A DNA stretch of 64,000 nucleotides from Acholoe squamosa (GCA_949317995.1 OX439041.1:43943269-44007268); one strand, 5' to 3'; numbered from the stretch's first letter, positions 11,671-23,036 are shown. A program made the numbers and translations. The notes: generated by a model not told the origin, from the letters alone.

Positions 11671-12315
11671 TGACACACTATGTACTATTCTGTGTTTTGA
11701 TTGGTCCATTTCAAACTTCCCTCCCATTCCTTTGTTCTCCTGCTTTCAAAACAGTCAGGCAGAGGCAGCCATGGAGAACAGATCTTGTGGTAGGTGGTCA
11801 CACAGTTCTAGATTGATTTGCCTTGAAATCCTATGTGATAAGCATTTATACAGTAACACATTGATATTATCTACAATCCCTGAACATCTATCTTATTGCT
11901 GATTTCAGCTATTTGTCTCAACACCCCAAATTAATTTAGAACTTTCTATGTGAGCAAGGCTCAGGGAAATTCTGAGGGATTCAGGCTGCCATATTGGAGA
12001 GGTCATTGTTTATCAACTTGGATGTGAGTGGGTGGTCAAAATTAGATTGCTGCTGTTTGCTTATGACCCTTTCTTATCATTTCAACAGGCATTCCCAAGA
12101 ATGATACAAGGAAAATTCAACTCACACAGCTGACAGAATATCTATCCATTTTCAAGCAAAGTGGGCAACATATGACATGCAGAGGAGAGATATCTTCAAT
12201 GGGAACCAGCATGAACAGCTGAATTGATGTTAATAAAGTTATGAAATATCAGAAATCCACAACCACCTCCAACCCCCCTGCCTATCCCCCACCCACAAAT
12301 TAGTCTGTGCGTCAA
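11671..12315. repeat. 645-bp unit, copy 1 of a tandem duplication
   Basis: The unit starts TGACACACTATGTACTATTC and ends TAGTCTGTGCGTCAA. The same sequence begins again at 12316 and, after removing later insertions, continues through 14046-14178, about 16167-16510 and about 16762-16806. Copy 1 is uninterrupted and serves as the empty-site reference for the insertions in copy 2. Confidence 0.85.
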
Positions 12316-12445
12316 TGACACACTATGTACTATTCTGTGTTTTGATTGGTCCATTTCAAATTTCCCTCCCATTCCTTTGTTCACCTCCTGCTTTCAAAAC
12401 AGTCAGGCAGAGGCAGCCATGGAGAACAGATCTTGTGGTAGGTGG

Positions 12446-13786
12446 TGATATACCATTTTATTATTCCATAAATTCTAACATATTTTGTATTAATCAAAGA
12501 ATATCTATGAAATTAATACAGAGGTTGGTTCTAAGAGCTATAAGAGCGCTCAAACTTTGTATAAGAGCGTTCATGCCCCACTGCACACCAAACCAAGTCA
12601 GTTAGACAGAGTTTATGACATCAAAAGGGTCCGACCTAATGGTTCACTGCACAATATAATAAAAATGAGGGTCTCAGTGTGCGACCTCATGGTTCAGTGC
12701 ACAAACTAATAAGTTGTAAGTGAATGCAACCGGCCGTCACGGGTGCCTGAGCACCGCTGACGCCATCATGAGTGTCTGAGCACTCTAATGACTGAACAAT
12801 GGGTTACATAAGCACGATGCCATAACCTTCCGGTCGCTCTAGCGTCGCTCCTAAGCGACCTAGGTCAAATATCAAAGCATTTATGGAAAGCCCATAATTA
12901 GACGGTTAGAATGAGCCCAAGATCAAGGCGGAACTCCCATTATTAAGGAAGTTACACCATGAATCGACCTCCGAGTGCACTACAGACGAACCGGCGCGAG
13001 TTACGCGCCTATCCAGCGGGCATTATAAACTTGGCATATTCAACTCCGCGCATGCGCAAAATGGCGGTCGTAACTGCGTAAACTTCCGAGATATGGGGGT
13101 TTGAAGTTACAGAACCGACCAAGACAAAGGGGGACACAGCGGCGTCCATGGGGGTCCTTTGTGCACCCAGTGACACATGAAAGACTCCCCTCAAACAATT
13201 GCAGAGTTAGGCAGATGCTACTGGCCCCAGTCAGTCTGGAGGTGCTTTTCCAAGATTTGCTACAAATAGCCTGGCTGCACCTCCTAGACAGGCAGAACAC
13301 CAAGAACCGCTCTAGAGGTAACATCTCCAGTCATCTCCTGCTACCTGCTATACCACTGCACTACGGTGAAACTATGCTAGACAGGCATTGGTTTCTATCA
13401 TTAGTGGCCAGGGGGTATCTTCCTCAAGACTTCCACCAGAGGGTAAAGTTATTCATTATTACATTATTCCTCTAAGCAGCAGGTCAGGAGCTAGGTGTGG
13501 GAACCCACCTAGAACTATGCTGGACATTGTATTATTATTACCTCACAGGTGGAGTGGAACAGAACATTATACTTTATAAATTACTGTATATTTACTGTAT
13601 GTACAAATTACCTACATACTAACTACTGTATGATTGATATTTCTTACATGTTGCCTAAAGCTGAATAAACCAGTGACAACTGGAAATAACACTATTTATA
13701 AGAGCCTGTTGGATTTACACTATATACCACTAGTCATATGATATTTCTCATATGACAACTTGATCATGCCAATTACTAGTATGACA
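12446..13786 (+). mobile_element. Probable 1,341-bp solo LTR with housekeeping-type promoter motifs
   Basis: The insertion begins TGATATACC and ends GTATGACA, so it has TG...CA ends. It is flanked by GTGG on both sides (12442-12445, 13787-13790), and copy 1 of the duplication shows the uninterrupted site. It carries a GCGCATGCGC palindrome (13048-13057) abutting AAAATGGCGG, and a polyadenylation signal AATAAA near 13664. These features fit a long solo LTR. Strand is inferred from the promoter and poly(A) order. A 124-codon frame from 13101 matches nothing I recognise and may be part of a transcript or chance. Confidence 0.55.
13048..13067 (+). promoter_or_regulatory. NRF-1/YY1-like composite site in the solo LTR
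   Basis: GCGCATGCGC is the NRF-1 palindrome and AAAATGGCGG immediately after it resembles a YY1 start-site motif. The same pair of motifs recurs at 57406-57443. Confidence 0.5.
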
Positions 13787-13799
13787 GTGGTCACACAAT

Positions 13800-14044
13800 G
13801 GGTCTAGACCCCTAAATTCGACAGGGTGACATGGCCATTTCTTAAAATCGACATGTGACATGGAGCTTAGTGACAAGGACATAGAAAGGAAAAAGTTAGT
13901 GACATGAGACAAGGCCTTTCCTTAAATCGACATGTGACATGAAGCCTAGTGACAAGGACATGGGAAAATAGAAATTTAGTGACAAGTGACATGACCTTTT
14001 CTTAAAATCGACATGTGACATGGGGACCCCCCATCTAGACCCCC
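13800..14044. mobile_element. MITE of the GGGTCTAGA family, copy 1
   Basis: The ends are inverted, with GGGTCTAGA at the left and TCTAGACCC at the right. The interior has three diverged subrepeats built on TTAAAATCGACATGTGACAT. CACACA lies on both sides. Copy 2, in reverse orientation, lies at 16511-16761. Confidence 0.7.
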
Positions 14045-14175
14045 CACACAGTTCTAGACTGATTTGACTTGAAATCCTATGTGATAAGCATTTATACAGT
14101 AACACAGTGATATTATCTACAATCCCTGAACATCTATCTTGTTGCTGAATTCAGCTATTTGTCTCAACACCCCAA

Positions 14176-14177
<2 letters not shown>

Positions 14178-14229
<52 letters not shown>

Positions 14230-14232
14230 TAT

Positions 14233-14329
<97 letters not shown>

Positions 14330-14330
14330 T
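14178..14330. repeat. (TAA)n microsatellite, tail of the LINE
   Basis: About 50 TAA units with a few interruptions, directly after the LINE 3' end. Confidence 0.95.
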
Positions 14331-14692
14331 CTTTTATTGACAACAGAGACGGTCATTGCTGACCCAGGTGTCATACATAGAAATAATGTCCACTAAATCT
14401 ATCACTAAGTTCTACTACATAACTCAACAAGTTTCTGTTACACAGAGTATCATACTCTCACACTTTCTCACTCTCTCACACACCTACAGACACATGTACA
14501 CACACATTCTCTCTCACTGTCATTCTGACTGTTCACATATAGCAAGGCATACATACCCCCATGTGGGTTCACATCTACTAATAATACTATGGTACACATT
14601 TGACACTCTTTACATATATCTTTTTAACATACAATGATAATACATGGTCAGCAACCATAAGGAGCAGTACATAACAACGTGCAGATTAAAGG

Positions 14693-15304
14693 TTACAGTT
14701 GTTTCCTTTCATTGAAAGCAGTATATATAAACTTGGCAAGAGCTTTGATTATCTCATCATCACTTTGTTTCATAACTGTAGTAAATTTATCTATATCATT
14801 CATTTCCAGATAGTTTTGTACTTTTTTACTAATAACATTGTCAAGTGTTTGTCTTGATAGAGTGTGTAGGTCACATTGAGTGAGGAAATGAATCTCATCA
14901 TCTACTTGGTTACGAGAGCAGTAAAAACAGATCCTATCACAAACAGGTTTTGGAGGCCTACAATGCCGTCCTGTTTCAATACCCAGGTTGTGAGAGCTGA
15001 GTCTGAACCGTGCTAAAGCAGCACGGTGGTTTTGGTTTGGAACACAGAATAGATAATGTTCAAGCCTAAACTCACTTTTGAATTTTGAATACATTCTCAG
15101 TTTTCTATCATCACCAGCTGAAGTTATCTCCCTCATTGTTTGCTCCATAAATGTCCTATTCAGTGGTTCCGCTACAAGAGTTACAGCTCTAGAGTCTTCA
15201 GATGTTGTCTGATTATCCCATAGTCGTATGTATCTATCACCACGTGTGTACATTAGATTTTTAATATCTTTACACCAATTTCTTTGCCCAGCAGCTTCAA
15301 GCAA
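14693..15304 (-). pseudogene. C-terminal part of LINE ORF2
   Basis: This 203-codon frame continues the LINE protein after the RT. It contains a cysteine/histidine cluster (CDRICFYCSRNQVDDEIHFLTQC) like the zinc-binding C-terminal domain of many LINE proteins, thought to help nucleic-acid binding. It overlaps the upstream RT frame by about 50 bp in a different frame, so a single indel near 15290 divides them. Confidence 0.75.
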
Positions 15305-16155
15305 ACATAGGTTTTATAGCATTTTTGGAGGATGTGGGATTCTTGGAGGTTAACAATTCTTTCCCAGTATCTCAATGCCCGAATTTTCCATTCATTCTTA
15401 AGAGGTACCCTGCCTGAGTCTGCGTAAACAGCAGCTGTGGTGGTTTGTTTTCTGACACTAAGCATATTTTTCAAATATCTTAAATGTATCGATTCCAGCT
15501 TTTCAACCTTATTTCCTCTGGTCAAGCCCCAGATCTCACAACCATAATCAATACAAGGTCTTATCTGACTGTCAAACAATTTAAGAGCCATCCTGGGATC
15601 TGGCTTTCCAATATGTTGGTAACAGCATGAATACGATTGGTAAGCTGCCCTTTTACCTTTTTCATAGAGCTGGTCATGATTATCAGAGAAAATGTCTATA
15701 TGGCTTGTTGTTAATATAAACCCTAGATATTTATAGTTCTCTGCCCTTGTTAACTCTCTATCACCATACCAAAATGTATGAGCATTATCTTTCTTTTTGC
15801 CATTAAATATCATAATATTTGACTTACTCATATTGACTATCAAATGCCATTTGCTACAATATTGGAATAAATTGTCAATCTGTTCCTGCAAGCCCTTAGC
15901 AGAGGTAGACATTAGCACCAGGTCATCTGCGTAGAGTAAGTAGGCAACACTCGTCCCACATATATTAATTCCACAATCAGGGTCAAGATGGTCTCCAATA
16001 TCTGAGAGGAAGGTATTAAACAATTTAGGGCTAAGGACCCCTCCTTGTAACACACCATAAAGGCTATCTATGTCCTCACTTAGCTGAGAATTGACACATA
16101 CTTTTGAATGTGACTTCTCATAGAGATTCATAAGGACTTTAAGAGCTTTCCACAA
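15253..16155 (-). pseudogene. LINE reverse transcriptase, N-terminally truncated
   Basis: The frame begins inside the RT palm. It shows QGGVLSPKLFN and the catalytic AYLLYADDLVLM, then the thumb region with NYKYLGFILTT and LFDSQIRPCIDYGCEIWG. These are standard non-LTR RT motifs for target-primed cDNA synthesis. The endonuclease and the N-terminal RT are absent because the insertion is 5' truncated. The first codon is not an ATG in LINE context. The fragment is not functional; its clade cannot be fixed by eye. Confidence 0.88.
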
Positions 16156-16510
16156 AAGGTCATGTCACTTTCTATGTGAGCAAGGCTCAGGGAAATTCTG
16201 GGGGATTCAGGCTGCCATATGGGAGTGGTCATTGTTTATCAACTTGGATGTGAGTGGGTGGTCAAAATTAGATTGCTGCTGTTTGTTTATGACCCCTTCA
16301 TATCATTTCAACAGGCATTCCCAAGAATGATACAAGGAAAATTCAACTCACACAGCTGACAGAATATCTATCCATTTTCAAGCAAAGTGGGCAACAAATG
16401 ACATGCAGAGGAGAGATAACTTCAATGGGAACCAGCATGAACAGCTGAATTGATGTTAATAAAGTTATGAAATATCAGAAATCCACAACTACCTCCAACC
16501 CCCCTCCCCT

Positions 16511-16761
16511 GGGGGTCTAGATGGGGGGTCCCCATGTCACATGTCGATTTTAAGAAAAGGCCATGTCACATGTCACTAAATTTTCCCATGTCTCTGTCAC
16601 TAAGCTCCATGTCACATGTCGATTTTAAGGAAAGGTCACGTCTCATCAGACTCATGTCACTAACTTTTTCATTCTCCATGTCCTTGTCACTAAGCTCCAT
16701 GTCACATGTCGATTTTAAGAAATGGCCATGTTCACCCTGTCGAATTTAGGGGTCTAGACCC
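16511..16761. mobile_element. MITE of the GGGTCTAGA family, copy 2 (inverted)
   Basis: A reverse-oriented copy of 13800-14044 with the same termini and internal TGTCGATTTTAAG subrepeats. It is inserted in the 645-bp unit between CTCCCCT and ATTCCCCT. Confidence 0.75.
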
Positions 16762-16799
16762 ATTCCCCTGCCTATCCCCCACCCACAAATTAGTCTGTG

Positions 16800-17055
16800 C
16801 GTCAATATATGTGATACTGTGTCATGACCCATGTGTCAGTGTGTGTGATGTGTGATGACACATGATGTCATCATGTGTCATTGTTGGTGAAGGTTCACGC
16901 ATGTTGATTCAACTTCACAAATTTGGCTGGGATGTTCACGCATGTGCCATATCTTGTCATGGTCCGTGATCACCCACGCGTCAAGTCCTAAGAGTGCACT
17001 GGGTGAGGGCTGGCGCAGCATGACAAAAGTTGACACAGATTTGCAGGGTTGCTAG
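16800..17055. other. Non-coding, TGTGTCA-rich sequence
   Basis: Short imperfect repeats of TGTGTCA/TGACACA, similar to 880-1200. This may be intron of the minus-strand gene whose first exon lies at 17061. Confidence 0.4.
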
Positions 17056-17060
17056 CTTAC

Positions 17061-17444
17061 CTCAGATCTTCTTGGACTTGGGTCCACTGTTGGGGTTCGC
17101 ATTGCTGCAGGCTGTCCGTTATAGGCTTGCTGCTGAGTCCCCTTTTCCTCTTTAGAGCTGATGGAACCGGAACTTCTACTCTCGTCCACCGACAAGCCAT
17201 TCAGGTTGACCTTTAGATTAGAATGCTTGCCTGTCACCTTTCTACTTCTAGGAGAAGCTGTAGGGCGTGGAGAAGCGCTCCAAGATGCACTCCGACCGGA
17301 GGACGGTCTCTGTCGTGGGTTCTCCCCGCCTTCCTGCCAGTAGGCGCCGGGAACTTCACTGACGACAGACGCTCCCCTCTCAGGCACAGGCATCTCCTCG
17401 ATGTCACTAATTGATTCGGCCGATTCTGAATCGCAATTATCCAT
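17061..17444 (-). CDS. First coding exon of an unidentified host gene
   Basis: Read on the minus strand, the ATG lies in a near-perfect Kozak context (GCCGCCATGG). It opens exactly 128 codons that run to a consensus splice donor, CTGAG|GTAAGC, in phase 0. Continuing past the donor gives a stop after two more codons. The protein starts MDNCDSESAESISDIEEMPV. It is acidic at its N-terminus, then Ser/Pro/Arg-rich and low in hydrophobic residues, so probably disordered. There is no catalytic motif, signal peptide or membrane segment. No homologue is recognised. The next exon was not found and may lie leftwards beyond the transposons. Base composition is richer in GC than the flanks, and a TATA-less promoter lies upstream. 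Confidence 0.7.
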
Positions 17445-17690
17445 GGCGGCTTTGCATATGATTCAAAGTTATGGATTTACTATATACATACTGTCAGTCG
17501 CTAACAGAATCTCAAGAATTAAGAAGGAAATTATTTTTCTCGTCTCAGTTTGTTGTTGTTGCCAAAGAGTAGAACCCCCTGGAGCCGTCAGTCCGCCGCT
17601 TCAACGTCTCGCGATGACCCCAAGTGACCCCGTTTGTGCACTTTACTTCCGGATGACTCCCGCCATTTGTAAAGCAACGTCAGAACTCCT
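17445..17690 (-). promoter_or_regulatory. TATA-less promoter of the minus-strand host gene
   Basis: Directly upstream of the Kozak ATG are TCTCGCGA (17607-17614), an ETS-type ACTTCCGG (17645-17652) and CGCCAT (YY1-like, 17661-17666). These are typical of ubiquitously expressed animal promoters. No TATA box is seen. The sites are recognised by eye only. Confidence 0.5.
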
Positions 17691-18044
17691 ACTAGGCTAC
17701 TTCTAACCAGGCATTTTCAGCTATTTCCCGGAGAGCCTTTATGAAAGTAAGTTCAAAGTTGGTCTTTGATACCAGAACATTCTTTAGGTCTAGAGCTGTA
17801 GCCATCGACATGATTTGAAGCGTGTCACTCAGTTCTGCACATATAATTCTGCACAAGGTGGTAACACCCTAAATTAGGTACATCACATGAAAATTAAGAT
17901 AATGAGTTAGAACTAAACCCCTGTGTCTTAGTTGTGCAGGTGAGTGCAAGGATTTCAAATCTTTTGGAATCATGTTGATATTTCAATTCGTTCTCACAGA
18001 ATTGCAGAATTAGTATCTAGAAATCTGCCATTTTTGTCCTATTA

Positions 18045-18356
18045 GGGAGTGGTCATTATTTATCAACAGGGGGGGGAGGGTGGGTTTGAGGGGGGGGTGT
18101 AAAATTTTCAGACCCCTCCTGAGGGGGGGGACTAAAAAAATTTTGACCCCTCTTGAGGGGGGGCTAAAAAAATTCACCCTCTTTTTAGCAAAAAAGCCCG
18201 CGCTACTATAGATCAAAGAGGGGCGCGAAAACTCTCTGCGCCTCTGGCGCGGGGGGCGCTAAAAATGTTGACTGCCGTCGAGGGGGGCGTAAAAAATTTC
18301 CGCGCGTCCGCGCAAAAACCCACCTCCCCCCCTGTTGATAAATAATGACCACTCCC
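18045..18356. mobile_element. 312-bp MITE with GGGAGTGGTCATT inverted ends
   Basis: The left end, GGGAGTGGTCATTATTTATC, is matched by its reverse complement at the right end, and pairing continues into the G-run. TTA flanks both sides (18042-18044, 18357-18359), as with PIF/Harbinger-type elements. The interior is G/C-run-rich, with AGATCAAAGAGGGGCGCG. Diverged relatives lie at 45836-46180 and 56190-56455, and similar ends at 47500, 49600 and 60712. Confidence 0.85.
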
Positions 18357-18399
18357 TTAGGCAATTTGTTGTGACCTTCTGGATCCCAATAACGGGCCA

Positions 18400-19277
18400 A
18401 TTAGCCATAATGAATGAAGAAATGAAAGGGAGGTATTAGTAAAATGTCAATTCAATTTGAATGAACCACAATATCAGCATGAAATAAAATGCTATCTGAC
18501 CCGGATGTTTACCTGTACGAAATTTTACCTTGACCTAATTTTCCCATGACCTATATAACTGACCTATATTAGTTCATGACTTTGATTCTGATATCAAATA
18601 TATAGGAACAGACGCTGTAAAATATGAAGAAGTAGACATTCTGTTAACCTAACCACTGGTATTTGACCCTAACATTAACATCTAATGGGTTTCCTATTGA
18701 CCTAGTTTCAGGCCACCCTATATGTTTGACGAACTATAGCTCATGACCTAGATTTTGATGACACGATCAAATAATTTTTTCCGGTGTGGTAGCAAGTTCA
18801 CATGGTCGGGAAATCGTAAAAATTCAGTTAATTGCTCCCAAAGTCGGGGAGCCTGTGAAACAAGTTTATCTTAGCAGGTATTGTAAGTGTCACACCTGTA
18901 TGATGTACATGGGTCATGCAATGACGGTTTTAAAACTGCCAAATCACCATTTCGCACCTTAACACAGGAAAATGTGTTTTGTTTAGTTTCTTTTGCAGTC
19001 CCCAGCTGTACTATTCAGTCCACATGAACAAACTAGACCTTATATGAAACGCCATGAAACATACTATTACTTTCTTTTAGTTTCTACTTTTTCATTTTGG
19101 ACAACTTGATTTAGATGACCTTTTCAGTCATCCACTTCAGAAATCTACAAAAATGTCTAGAAATGCAATTTCAGTGCAGTTTAATTTCCAGTGCAGCAAT
19201 TTGTTGGGTCACAAAAAATACGTCACAAATGATGGACACTCACAGAGGAGTGGTGCAGGCATTGTTTGATGTACCTA
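18400..19277. other. Non-coding stretch
   Basis: AT-rich, with no open frame or repeat that I can support. Confidence 0.5.
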
Positions 19278-19285
19278 CCTAAATA

Positions 19286-19997
19286 CCCCGGGGGTGGGGG
19301 GCACTCACTATGTGTCAGAGACACAGGTGTGCGGCTGGCAAGGCCACTTTTTGGCCAAAATCCCTCTCACCAAGGGTCTGACCTTTGCCAAAATTTCGCT
19401 GGTCCCGCTGCGGGATCGATGCGATAAGCCCGCAGGTAGCTAGCAACTGACCTTGTGACGTCACAAGCTCTGGTAGCGCTAGTGACGTCACCGAATATCA
19501 TGATCATAAATTATGATTTGCATATCACTCTTCAATCATTGGCAAATTACAAAGCCCTGGTATAGGTGAGTGACCCACGCGCATGGGCATCGATGGGCAT
19601 GCACATGCGCGTGGGTCACTCGCCTATACCAAGGCTTTGTAGCTGCCAGTGCTTGGAGTTGCTAGCTACCTGCCCTATACTGAGTGTGGGAGGTTGGGCT
19701 GCGGGACCAGCCGATGCCAAAATCCCTCTCACCAAGGTTCAGTGTTTGTCAAAATCCCTCTCACCAAGGGTCACTTTCTCCAAATTTCAATCTCGCGCGA
19801 CAAAATTTTTGTCAATTTCACCAAAAAATCTGCCATCAATGGATATTTTTGGCAAAAATCTTTCGCAGAAAGGGCCACTTTTGGTAAGAATCCCTCTCAG
19901 CAAAGGGTCACTTTTGGTGAAAAACCCCTCACTAAGGGTAAGGGTAGTCACAGGTCCAGCCGCACACCCGTGTCAGCAGAAAATTAAGTGCCCCCGG
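19286..19997. mobile_element. 712-bp foldback transposon with central hairpin
   Basis: The whole segment is an imperfect inverted repeat. The ends pair (GGGGGCACTCAC with GTGCCCCC; CACAGGTGTGCGGCTGG with CCAGCCGCACACCCGTG). The centre is a strong hairpin with 37-bp arms. It is flanked by CCTAAATA on both sides (19278-19285, 19998-20005), an 8-bp target duplication of hAT type. Repeated CCAAAATCCCTCTCACCAAG motifs lie inside. No transposase is present. Confidence 0.8.
19549..19640. repeat. Hairpin, 37-bp arms with 18-bp loop
   Basis: The left arm 19549-19585 pairs with the right arm 19604-19640 at 35 of 37 positions. The arms contain GAGTGACCCACGCGCATG. This is the core of the foldback element. 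Confidence 0.9.
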
Positions 19998-20005
19998 CCT
20001 AAATA

Positions 20006-22129
20006 TGCAATGCGTTCCGACAAAATCCACTATCGCTGACGCTTGACAAACTATTTCAAATACTTAAAATTTCCTCAGAACTAAGCCAAATATACCAGAT
20101 TGTAGCTTTTGAATTGGCAAAAATCATAGTGACTAGGTCTGTCATAACAAAGTGCAATCAGATTTTTCGTAAATCGCCATGGAAACCACCGATGTGATTT
20201 TGTGGTCTGCCACCTGAGTCACTACACATCTATCATAGGTCCCTTTGATCCGCAGTAAATGATCTAAATTATTTTCATTCTTTTCCAATCTTTTTTTAAA
20301 AATATTCTCCAAGCCTCCAGGATAATTTTAGTGCCAATATATACACAGACAGCCTGTTTAGAACCCATTTTATAGCCCTAGAAATGAAAAATTGACTGTA
20401 TTTAGTGCAGGACTTTCACCATTCTACCCAGAAGTGACCTGATTTAGGGTGGTACCACCACAGGTTTATGGCAAAGTCAAAACTGACATTCACGCAGCAG
20501 TGATTTTTCTAGATAGAGTCTACACCAGGGCCTTTGAAAACCTATTGGAGCCTGTAGATCTCATTTGTAGGAGTCCAATGCACATGGAATCAAGTCTCTA
20601 CTCCCATTATTGACCGAGTTATTAACGTTTCAAAGTCTGAAATTTAGGTCCATCTGGAGACAAGCTCCCAATGCATAAGGACATGCTCAACCATGGCACA
20701 CAGGCTGATTTTGAGTAATGTACAAGCAAAGAAACCACACAGAATTGTAATATATATACACTTCTAATCTATCATATTTCAAGATCCGTTCAAGGGATTG
20801 ACTTGAAATTTTCGAAGGGTACCCTCTTATAGGTCTACTACCTGACCCCCGGGTGACAATGACCTTGACCTTATGTCAAGGTCAAAAGGTCACCATGATT
20901 TTATAGGTCAAATGACCTAAATCCTATGTATTAAGGGCTATGGGTCTCATTATTAATCAATTATGAAGAGCAATATGCATACAAACTTGGCAGTGATCAT
21001 ATTTGACCTTAAAAGCATGTCAAGGTCATGATATGACCTTGTGTGGGGTCAAGGGCACAACCCTAAACTTGAAGAAACTCCTTAACCTTGTACATCAGAG
21101 TCTGCATGGCAACCAAGACAATAGTAATATACACAATTGGTGTTCTAATTCAAAATGACCTAGGCCAAGGTCAAGGTCACAGTCAAGGTCATGATGTTTG
21201 TAATATATCTATGATCATCAATATCTCAACGAAAAATTGTGCTAGAGACATGATTCCAAGTGCATTCAAACCGTTACAGCAAGCTCTTCAATGCCAAATA
21301 GTCAACTTTCTGTATATACATTGTATCTCTGGTACCTTGAACTGCATGAAATCCTTTAGTTTAAGATTTGCATGGCATTGTAATATTAGCAACCAGAGTG
21401 TTAAAAGTTTGAATAGACTTGAATATGAAATAGATGAACTAAAGAATTGATTATGAAGTTTAAAGATCACTGAGTTGGAAAGAGTTTTTATGTAGATATA
21501 AGCCTATTTCACACTTTGCATATAAAATGCAATAAATATTTACTGTATAAGTGTTCACAGTTATCTTTTTGTCTGGAAATAGGAATTTGCACTCTTCATA
21601 CAGTTGATTTTCACAGACTTTACAACATTGAATTTGGTAAGTGCCAATTAATGAGCAAATAACATAAACAAATAAGTTTAAGATTTAAGAGAATGATTTG
21701 ACTTTACAGTTTTCTTCCTGTCACTAACACTGTTACACAAAACAAGCATAAGCATAAATATCTCTGTGATCAAGTTTCAAGGTTCTACTTGGAAGCAATT
21801 TGGCCCCTTATTCATCATGATATACATACTGCTGTATTGCTGACAAATTCATGTATCATGACACCCAATAAGTATGAGGATATGACCCTTAAAGAAAAAC
21901 ACTACCATATTTTCATAATAGTGTATTATGATGGCCTTTAGTTCAAATAAAATGATTCTGGCATGGTTATTAGAATATGTATCAATATAAAGCAGAGAAG
22001 CAAGTGCATCTGATGTGTTGATGACGTCACAATTGCTAAAATGTATCATAGCTGTGCGTGCAGATCACTGTAATGGTGCAACCAGATGTTGTTTGAAGCA
22101 AATCCTCTGAGTCTCTGAGAAATATCAAT
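20006..22129. other. Non-coding stretch with AGGTCA-type half sites
   Basis: No gene is supported. Between about 20850 and 21200 there are many copies of AAGGTCA/TGACCTT, including GTCAAGGTCAAAAGGTCACC. They may be part of a dispersed repeat or nuclear-receptor sites. The 120-codon frame at 21088-21450 has no recognisable features. Confidence 0.5.
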
Positions 22130-22131
22130 TA

Positions 22132-22421
22132 CCGTAATCTCCCGCGTATAAGGCGCATCCCGCGTATAAGGCGCACCCAGAGTTTCAGAATATGGTCAAA
22201 AAAATAAAAAATTCATAACTTTTGTTCTAATGAATGGATTTTCAAAATTCAAAAAGCTATGTGCTGTTTGGACCCCGTTACCCTCCTGGACCCCAAATGC
22301 AGCAAATGAGCTTATATAGGAGTTTAACATATCAAAAGAAAGGTCTTGGTGTCCCCCTTGTGGATCCAATGAGAACTAAAACCCCCCGTATAAGACACGC
22401 CTTATACGCGGGAGATTACGG
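22132..22421. mobile_element. 290-bp MITE, CCGTAATCTCC ends, TA target
   Basis: Inverted ends CCGTAATCTCCCGCGTATAA, flanked by TA on both sides. The interior contains GTGCTGTTTGGACCCCGTTA, shared in reverse with 23075-23356. TA duplication suggests a Tc1/mariner-like driver. Confidence 0.85.
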
Positions 22422-22946
22422 TAATACACTCCTAAAACCCCTTATATAAGCACAGGATTTATTGTTTTCTTAGGTCCCCTGTGCCTTTGGCAGGTTTTGC
22501 ACCCACTTCCTTTAAACCATTCTAGTCGGCATTAAGTTAATCACAATATACCATTATGAAAATAGGGTAGAGTTTTCGTAAAAACAGGGAACATTAACAG
22601 GTCTTGTTTTCTTTGCAGGTACTTATCATGGAAGAGTGTGACTGAAGAGAGAAGATCCAGGTTAATTGAATAAATAAAAAAAAAAGACATAAGATTTGAC
22701 TTTCCTTCTTGTCATATACTTTTTGATGTTTTAAGGGCCTCCATGTACATGTAATAAGTGCAATCACCACTGGAAATCCATGTAGATACCACCTTTTGAC
22801 AATAAGGCCTATCATGGTAGATATATAAGGATTCATAAATGATAAAACAGAAGAAAACTCAATATTGCCAAAATGTCAGTTACAACCTTATTACACTGAG
22901 GCGACAATATGGGTGTCAAAACATTCAACCAAAATTTGTGATCAGG

Positions 22947-23036
22947 CTATGATTGATTCGTTTAACATCCTAAGGCTCTTACACCTCATGGGACTGCCTC
23001 CTTAGTCCATGTACATGACCACATGTATCATAAGCC
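22947..23036 (-). repeat. CR1/L2-like 3' end remnant
   Basis: On the minus strand it reads CCCATGAGGTG, then CCTTAGGATGTTAAACG and AATCAATC. The same order occurs at 62205-62265 (plus) and, diverged, at 23586-23700 (plus). This is a truncated LINE or SINE tail family. Confidence 0.5.

Larger units (their letters stand above)
14178..16166 (-). mobile_element. 5'-truncated non-LTR retrotransposon (LINE) with (ATT)n tail
   Basis: A minus-strand LINE whose 3' end carries AATAAA then a long (ATT)n tail (14178-14330 on the plus strand as TAA repeats). The 5' part is missing: sequence begins inside the reverse transcriptase next to the duplicated unit at about 16166. Comparison with copy 1 shows that about 7 bp of target were lost, as in some truncated LINE insertions. 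No clear target duplication is visible. Confidence 0.85.
12316..16806. repeat. 645-bp unit, copy 2, split by four insertions
   Basis: Surviving pieces of the duplicated unit are 12316-12445, 13787-13799, about 14045-14178, about 16167-16510 and about 16762-16806. Between them lie a solo-LTR-like insertion (12446-13786), two MITEs (13800-14044 and 16511-16761) and a 5'-truncated LINE (14178-16166). Alignment with copy 1 places each boundary to within a few bases. Confidence 0.8.

Noticed and set aside
14159..14362. Open frame of poly-isoleucine
   Set aside because: Translation of the (TAA)n microsatellite at the LINE tail.
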